Positions 58,406-64,000 of a stretch of DNA of 64,000 bases are shown here, piece by piece (position 1 is the first letter of the stretch; every line of letters begins with the position of its first letter). A program made the translations under genes and the position numbers. Source of the stretch: Welwitschia mirabilis. Its lineage: Eukaryota; Gnetophyta; Gnetopsida; Welwitschiales. Where the stretch lies: assembly GCA_051453625.1 (NCBI GenBank), contig JBOZIK010000001.1:61988941-62052940 (forward strand), read 5' to 3'. The notes below the pieces were generated by a model. It was given only the letters and a program-made list of their open reading frames with translations, ran no database searches and was not told the origin of the DNA.

Positions 58406-59580
58406 TGTTGTTTGGATATTGGATGGTGGTGCCTTTTTTCATATTTATCCAAACTCCAAACTAAAAGAGTTTTAGCTCATCTGAAGCTTGTGAGAGTTGT
58501 TGATAGTAGAGAGCGTGAGATACATGGTGTTGTTATTGTTGTCCTCTAGAGAACAACAGAATGGTTCTCATGTTATAAATAAAAATGTAAGATATGTTCC
58601 TTGTATATCATGTGTGGTAGGTGTGTAAGTAGGCAAGGAGAAGTAGATCCTATTGCAAAGGATCCAAGTCTATCGCATAAGCATTTTGGACATCTTGGGG
58701 GTCTGCAATAAAGGTACTTCAATCTCAAAATCGGAGTCCCACATCTACTTTTGTTTCATAGATTTTGTAGACAATGTGAAAGAGGAAAGTCTCACAAAGT
58801 TGACTTTAAAAGAGATAAGCATTTTGGAAGCAAAAATCAATTAATCCCTTTTGATGTTATTGGTCCTTTGAATCCAATGTCTCTTGCTGGTTCATGTCAT
58901 TTTGTTACTTCTATTGATGAATTTGCTCACAAAATTTGGGTATGTCCTATTAAGACAAAGGACATGTTTCTTGATATTTTTAAGGAGTTTGTAGCATAGG
59001 TGGAAACATAGACGGGTTTGAAGGCTAAGAGACTGCTCATAGACAATGGCGGTGAGTTTATATTTAATGCCTCTGCATGAATTCTATGCTTAGAAGGGCA
59101 TAAGCCACTCTAATACTAGATCTAAAACTCCACAGCAAAATGGCGTAGCAAAAAGGTCTGATAGGGCCTTGTTGGAGAATGCAAGGAGCAAGTTGGTTGG
59201 TGCAAATCTTCTAAAAAATTTCTAGGCAGAAATAGTTACTATAGTAGCATATTGCATTGAGAGGTCACCTCATTCAGCTTTAGATGGACAAATTGTTGAA
59301 GTCTTGTGGGAGGGAAAACCAATATCATATCAGCAGCTAAAGGTCTTTGGTTGTGAAGCTATTGTCCATGGGCAAAAGTCCTAATTATCCAAGCTGGTGA
59401 TAGATTGCACATGTGTATCTTTGTAGGCTGTAGTGGAGATGACAGAGGTTTTAGACTTTGGGATCCTGTTAGGCAATAGATTATCAGATCTAGAGATGTA
59501 AGTTTTAGAGAAGATACTTCTTTCTATCCAAAGTAGGAGGATGGCCACGATGTGGGAGTTTTTGAGCCTTAAACATAACA
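58406..59580 (+). pseudogene. copia-5 protease, pre-integrase and integrase remnant
   Basis: VVWILDGGAFFHIYPNSK (58410-58460) is the protease active-site region, with DSGAS changed to DGGAF. Then HKHFGHLG, FHRFCRQCERGKSHKVDFKR (58751-58815, zinc-binding CxxC kept), FDVIGPLNPMSLAGSCHFVT (58847-58910), LLIDNGGEF (about 59035-59060), TPQQNGVAKRSDRALLENAR-like text at 59120-59190 and SALDGQIVE. The order and motifs are those of copia integrase. Several stops and frameshifts. Confidence 0.82.
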
Positions 59581-59779
59581 AGAGGAATTTATTTTATTTA
59601 CCCCTGATACACATGAAGAAGACGAACAAGAAACTATTTTGCAAGAGACTAATGATAAATCAACAACCTGAGGGGAAATGATAAACTAAAAGAAGATGGT
59701 GATTTAAGTGAGCAAGGGGAAGAGTAGGAAGAACTAAATGTTTCTTCTTAGGACACTTCTTACCATGGGATAAGGAGAT

Positions 59780-60640
59780 CAATTAGCGTTACAAAATAGC
59801 GAGATATGTATTCCCTTTTGTATTATCTCTTGTTTACAAATGGGGTTGAACCAAAAGTTGTTGCAAAACTGAGATATTTCAATGAATAGAAGCTATGGCA
59901 GAAAGCAGTGGTAGAAGAATGGAAGTCACTTACAGATAATCATCCAAGGGGCTTGATGCCATTGCTAGAGGGGAAAAAGTTCTCCATAGTAGATGGTTTT
60001 TCAGGATAAGACAGATTTGCATGAACTTGTAAGGTACAAAAACAAGACTGGTAGTGAAGAGTTATGCTCAGAAACTAGGTATAGATTTTACAGAAACTAG
60101 GTACAGATTTTATAGAGATTTTTTCTTCCTATTGTTAAACATTCTTCCGTTAGAATTATGCTATCCGCAGTTGCTTGTTTAGATTTGGAGTTGGAATTGC
60201 AAGGTATCAAAACTGAATTTTTACTAAGGATTTGGAAGAAGAAATATACATTTATCAACTTCGAGGTTTTTATGATCCAAAGCATCTAGATTTAGTATAT
60301 AGATTGAACAAGAGCTTGTACGATCTCAAATAGGCACCTAGACAATGGCAGAAGAAATTTGATTTGTTTATGAAAAACAATATAGCAAGTGCGAATGAGG
60401 TCATTGTGTGCATCTCTTAGGGCATGTGGAAGGCAAATTTTGTATTTTGTCCTTATACATAGATGATGCACTCGTAGCTAGAAATGACATGGATGAAACT
60501 AAGTGCTTAAATGTAAAAGAGTAAGTGTTTTGATATGAAAGAGTTTGGACCAAGCATGCAAATTCTTGGCCTAAAAATTATCAAGGATAGGAGAAAAAAG
60601 TTGCCATGGCTTAGTTAGGAGGATTGCATCTCCAAGGTTT
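59780..60640 (+). pseudogene. copia-5 reverse transcriptase remnant
   Basis: WQKAVVEEWKSL (59897-59932), LSAVACLDLELE (60157-60190), LVYRLNKSLYDLK (60294-60330) and LYIDDALVARNDMDET (60453-60500). The catalytic YIDD at 60456-60467 is intact. Other parts are frameshifted. A 24 bp direct repeat (60069-60117, CAGAAACTAGGTA twice) lies at the start. Confidence 0.82.
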
Positions 60641-60859
60641 TAGAATGTTTTAGCATGGTTGATGCCCGTGATGTGAGTAGCACGTTAGTATCTTTAGTTC
60701 AACCAAGAGTGATTGTCCTAAATCATTAGAGAACAAGAAATGTATAAAGTCCATTCCACGTGCCTTAGCAATGTGTTCATTGATGGATGTTCTGTTGCGC
60801 AATCGACTAGATATGGCTGATGTAGTGGGAATTGTAGCAGGTTTATGAGTAGTCTTGTA

Positions 60860-61420
60860 TGGTAACATTGGTTGGTAGTTAAGTGGATATTGCAGTACCT
60901 AAAAGGAAACAAATCACTCGTGTCGCAGTTTGTAGGAGGAAGTCTCCAACCAACAGGTTATCTTGGTGTTGATTGTCCTATAGATATGGACACTAGATGG
61001 TCCACTCTAGGGTATGCTTTTACTTTTGGTGGAGGCATTGTTGGTTATCTAGGCTTCAACTTATGCTAACTTTGTCCACAACAGAATCTAAATATATTGC
61101 ATTGAGATAGGCCCGCAAAGAAATGTTGCAGTCGAAGCGTTTCCTTGGTTTCTTGGGTAAGAAGCACAAATATTATAATTTGTTTTGTGACAGTCAAAGT
61201 GCAACCACTTGGCAAGAAATGCAACATAATATGCTAGGACAAAGCGTATTGATTTGCGAAACCATTATTTTCAAGAGTTGATGGAGAAGGGATACTTGTA
61301 ACTTAAGAAATCTAAACTAAGGATATTGATTTTGCTACATTGACAAAGATTGTACATTTAGGGAAGCATCAGTTGGGTACTTTCCTATATGGTCTTGCAG
61401 TTACATGAGCTGAAAGGTGA
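60860..61420 (+). pseudogene. copia-5 RNase H remnant
   Basis: The frame 60872-61069 reads VVKWILQYLKGNKS, GYLGVDCPIDMDTRWSTLGYAFTFGGG, matching 'WILRYLKGTxxxxLxxxGYxDADxAGDxDxRxSTxGYxFTxxGG'. Further text KPLFSRVDGEGIL and KIVHLGKHQLGTF reaches the polypurine tract AAATGGGAGA (61478-61487), next to the 3' LTR. Confidence 0.8.
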
Positions 61421-61487
61421 TCTTGAAAGTAGCACACCTTTGTAGATTGTTGTTTGAAGATGGATGGTTTCTCTTCAAATGGGAGAT

Positions 61488-61905
61488 TGTTAAGTATTGT
61501 GAAGCCACACCATTGTTTACTCCTATGTTATGTTTGGCCTTATATTTTTATGTTGTAAAAGGGGACACCTCTTCATTAATAATAATAAAAAGGAGGTAGG
61601 ACCCCTTTTGGTAGCAGGGTCAAAAGTATTTTTAGGGTTGGCTCAACCTTAGCATTACATAAGAGGCTAGGCTTTTGATGGATTTTGTTTTTTCTTTCCT
61701 TAAAATAAATGCGTTGTTGAGGAGGAGGGTTTTGGCTGAAGTTAGGCGAACGAGATTGTCCCTTGTGATTGCTAATCCTTGTAGTTGAATCTAAGAGCTC
61801 TATGCTAGTTTTCATGAAAGTAGGATAAAAAGGGTCCAAATCCCATTAAATTTCATGTGTGTGTTTCTTTTCGCCACTCATTTTCTTTTTAGGTTCTTCT
61901 CCTTA
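61488..61905 (+). repeat. copia-5 3' LTR
   Basis: TGTTAAGTATTGTGAAG onward aligns with the three 5' LTR copies for about 418 bp. The exact right end is blurred (TTCTTCTCCTTA). No matching 5 bp duplication was found with the unit 1 flank CATTC. Confidence 0.8.
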
Positions 61906-62180
61906 TTGTAAGGGATGCATAATTCTGATGTGCCTTTTAGGTACCTTAGAATCCAATGTAAAGCTTCCCAATGCTTTGTACATGGATTGCTCATGAACCT
62001 ATAAAGGATCTGCATGCCATATGTTTTGTTTTGTTTCATCGTTGCACACATAAGTTATCCAATAGCATTAGCATATGGAACTTTAGAATGTCGGTGTCCT
62101 TCTCCCTCTCATTAGGAGTGATAGTGAAGCCCTTGAATCAAGGATATAGGCACCACCTTTGGAAGCTTCTTAAGTTTCAA
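61906..62180 (-). pseudogene. copia-4 RT C-terminal remnant
   Basis: Minus strand reads VPYANAIG, LYRFMSNPCTKHWEALHW and ILRYLKGTSELC, the standard copia text 'VPYAxAVGSLMYAM...SRFMSNPGxxHWxAVKWILRYLKGT'. It ends at the copia-5 3' LTR, consistent with insertion of copia-5 just downstream in copia-4. Confidence 0.85.
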
Positions 62181-62479
62181 TAACATCCTCTCTATCTTTT
62201 GAACCATTCTAGTTTACAATTTTTATCTCTTTTTATGAAGATAAACTTTCTTCACCTTGCTTTGTTTCTTGGTCTACCTTCAATGTTGCGATTCCTTCTT
62301 CAAATGCACCCTTTTTAGTAATAGAAGTACTCCTTTTCCCTTTTCCTCACTTGTTTCTAATTTGAACTTTGATATGGAAGAACACTGAACAAATCATCTA
62401 TATGTCGGGCATCTTTTGCTTATCAAGCCGTTTGTAGATATTTTTGCAACAAAAGGCTTCATCGTTTCTTGAGACAAAG

Positions 62480-63060
62480 GGGTTAGAGTTAGCGTTTTCA
62501 AAACTATGGTTTCTTTGTCGTAAGCAGCATTGTTGCTAGCAAATTGTAAGACAGTGAAAGAGATTCCAATAGGATTAGGGATTCATCCTCTTCTTCAAAG
62601 GTACATGAATTTGGACAAGTGATAAATCGACTCATTAGGTATTTAAATGATTCCCAATTGATGTCCCTTCCTTCATGTTGAACTCACACAACTTTGACTT
62701 CAAGTATTTGTCTGTCAAAAGTTCTATCATGTATGGAGACCCAACTTACTTCACTATGTTATACAAAAGTTGATCCATGAGGCTCAAACACATATTGCTT
62801 TGGGCACTCAAATACAACTCCTCCCATTTTCTATAAGACCTGTTTGTGGGTTTCTTTGCTTTTCCGTGCAATGCCTTGTGCAAGTCTTTCTAAGTGAGGA
62901 GATCCTTGACCATGATTGCCACATCCCACATTTATTCTTGCCATTAAACCTTTCCATCTTTAACTTTGCATTTATAACCCTAAAACCCATACTTCAATGC
63001 TCAATAATTAGTGCTTGCACTCATCTTGATTATTGTATCCAAATGAATCTTTTTAGTGAT
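62480..63060 (-). pseudogene. copia-4 gag remnant
   Basis: Minus strand reads MERFNGKNKCGMWQ (frame 62808-62990), WEELYLSAQSN-like text, LMDQLLYNIVK, IELLTDKYLKSKLCEFNMKE and GTSIGNHLNT, the usual copia gag N-half ('FNGxNFxxWxxxMxxxL...L...LxxxYxxKSLxxxxxxKxxLYxxKMxEGxSxxxHxxxF'). It is followed directly by RT C-terminus, so about 3 kb of pol is missing. Confidence 0.85.
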
Positions 63061-63076
63061 CATGGAGAAGGATACC

Positions 63077-63429
63077 TGAATGGAAAATCGTGAAAAAAGA
63101 ATAAATGTCAAATTAAAGATCAAAGAACTAAAAAGAATACTAAGATTTCATGTGGTTTGGCACTGTGCTTTCGTCCATGTAGATTAGAGATTCAATTAAC
63201 CACAAGAAGAATGATACAAAATGCGTAGCCTTGACAAGCCCAAGGCATGTATATCATTTTTATCGGAGGGGGAGGGCTAAAAATGGGAATCAAAGACATT
63301 TGAAGACTTTAGAAGAAGTAGGAAACACATGAAAATTCTAGAAGAGTTTGGACAGATCTAGAGAATATATAAATGTTTTAGAATTAATACCATAGTTTTC
63401 CTTCTATTAATTTTGGATCCCTGTCAACG
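63077..63429 (-). repeat. copia-4 right LTR (5' LTR)
   Basis: TGAATGGAAAATCG to CCTGTCAACG, 353 bp. A decayed primer site (GGAGAAGGATACC, 63064-63076) adjoins its left edge. Contains CATGTGGTTTGGCAC. Confidence 0.7.
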
Positions 63430-64000
63430 GTTATATGGGTTACACACACCATGCATGTAAGCGACATCCTAACTTAATTCTTAAGTGGATTTGAGGAACA
63501 TTATCCCCAATGCTTAACCAACAAGGAAGTTGACTAGAGATCTCCATCTCTAGTAACAATCCAAAATAATGCAGCAACCCCACTTAGACCAAACACTAAA
63601 GCATTAAGGATGTTGACTAGATGCCAACGTCTCTACTCAAGTCATTAGTGTAATAGGATGGGGGTAATATCATTTAGGCCAAGTCCATAAGTGTGTATTC
63701 ATGATACCTAGAAAATTTAAGTACACCTCTTATAATAGAGGACTTCACATTTGTAAAAGGAAATAATGGTCACCTAGTTGCTTATTCAATAAAGAACATA
63801 AGTTTATGTTTTGCAATGATAAATATGTAATCTAAAACATATAGCATACCTCATAATAACTAGGGGTCTTCAAGCCCTTTGTACCCTCCAAAATGATGTC
63901 AATTAGTTTAATGTGTGGAAGCGAGGCTGATTTTATTCCCTTGTGTTGTAATATTATCTTAACAATAATCCCATTTTCTATAAACCTCAATTTTAGAAGT
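63430..64000. other. Terminal stretch without recognised feature
   Basis: Moderate GC, no frame, no motif. Presumably further intron or repeat sequence. Confidence 0.5.

Larger units (their letters stand above)
53100..63429 (-). mobile_element. copia-4: minus-strand copia split by copia-5
   Basis: The right LTR (63077-63429) and the left LTR-like piece (about 53190-53497) share the GCCTTNACANGCCCAAG and GGAGGAGGGCT tracts. On the minus strand the right part holds gag and the RT C-terminus. The left part holds the RNase H end, a purine tract (AAGGTGGG) and the 3' LTR. Protease, integrase and most of RT are missing, so it was already internally deleted or was trimmed later. The plus-strand copia-5 inserted in its RNase H region. 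Confidence 0.7.

Noticed and set aside
62080-62180. Minus-strand ILDSRAS reading as a protease active site
   Set aside because: A neighbouring frame fits the segment before the RT C-terminal VPYANAIG motif better, so the DSxAS match is chance.

Overview
The window reads as nuclear DNA of a seed plant with a large, AT-rich, repeat-laden genome. The evidence is plant-type L1 LINEs with DUF4283 plus zinc-knuckle ORF1 proteins, several Ty1/copia elements primed by initiator tRNA-Met, GT/AG introns, and one host gene whose second intron has filled with nested retrotransposons. A gymnosperm would fit, but nothing seen here proves it. No bacterial, organellar, rRNA, tRNA or CRISPR features were seen.

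Host gene: the only convincing functional gene is a lysine-rich, single-strand-reading RRM protein gene of the PHIP1 type, plus strand. Exon 1 is 39418-40088 and exon 2 is 40220-40391, with clean splice sites. The RRM is cut after RNP1, and no later exon was recognised before the window end, so intron 2 may exceed 23.6 kb. Short upstream ORFs precede the start codon.

Region 1-2190: 3' end of an unknown transposon-like ORF ending in a degenerate J-domain, then a gap with duplicated flanks and a GA microsatellite. Region 4.3-9.5 kb: LINE-1A, a decayed L1 LINE with ORF1, endonuclease, RT and zf-RVT. Region 10.8-33.9 kb: one LINE (LINE-3) split by three insertions: (i) a complete minus-strand copia, 11368-22563, with TGCAT target duplications and its own 2.9 kb insertion in one LTR; (ii) a full-length LINE (LINE-2), 23346-29250, with 14 bp target duplications and an extra ORF before its 3' UTR; (iii) a copia 3' end, 30.35-31.31 kb. 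Region 35.06-36.52 kb: an ORF1-only deletion derivative of LINE-2.

Intron 2 (40.4 kb onward): a MITE-like inverted repeat; a minus-strand copia, 44181-50559, carrying two solo LTRs in its integrase and a hAT-type element between integrase and RT; then a minus-strand copia, about 53.1-63.4 kb, into which a plus-strand copia (53879-61905) inserted. The 5' junction of that last pair is tandemly repeated three times.

Almost all transposon frames are broken by stops that look like CAG/CAA to TAG/TAA and TGG to TAG/TGA, and by Asp to Asn changes at catalytic sites. This is the signature expected of old methylated repeats. The elements do not work together as a system; they form a layered record of insertions around one host gene.
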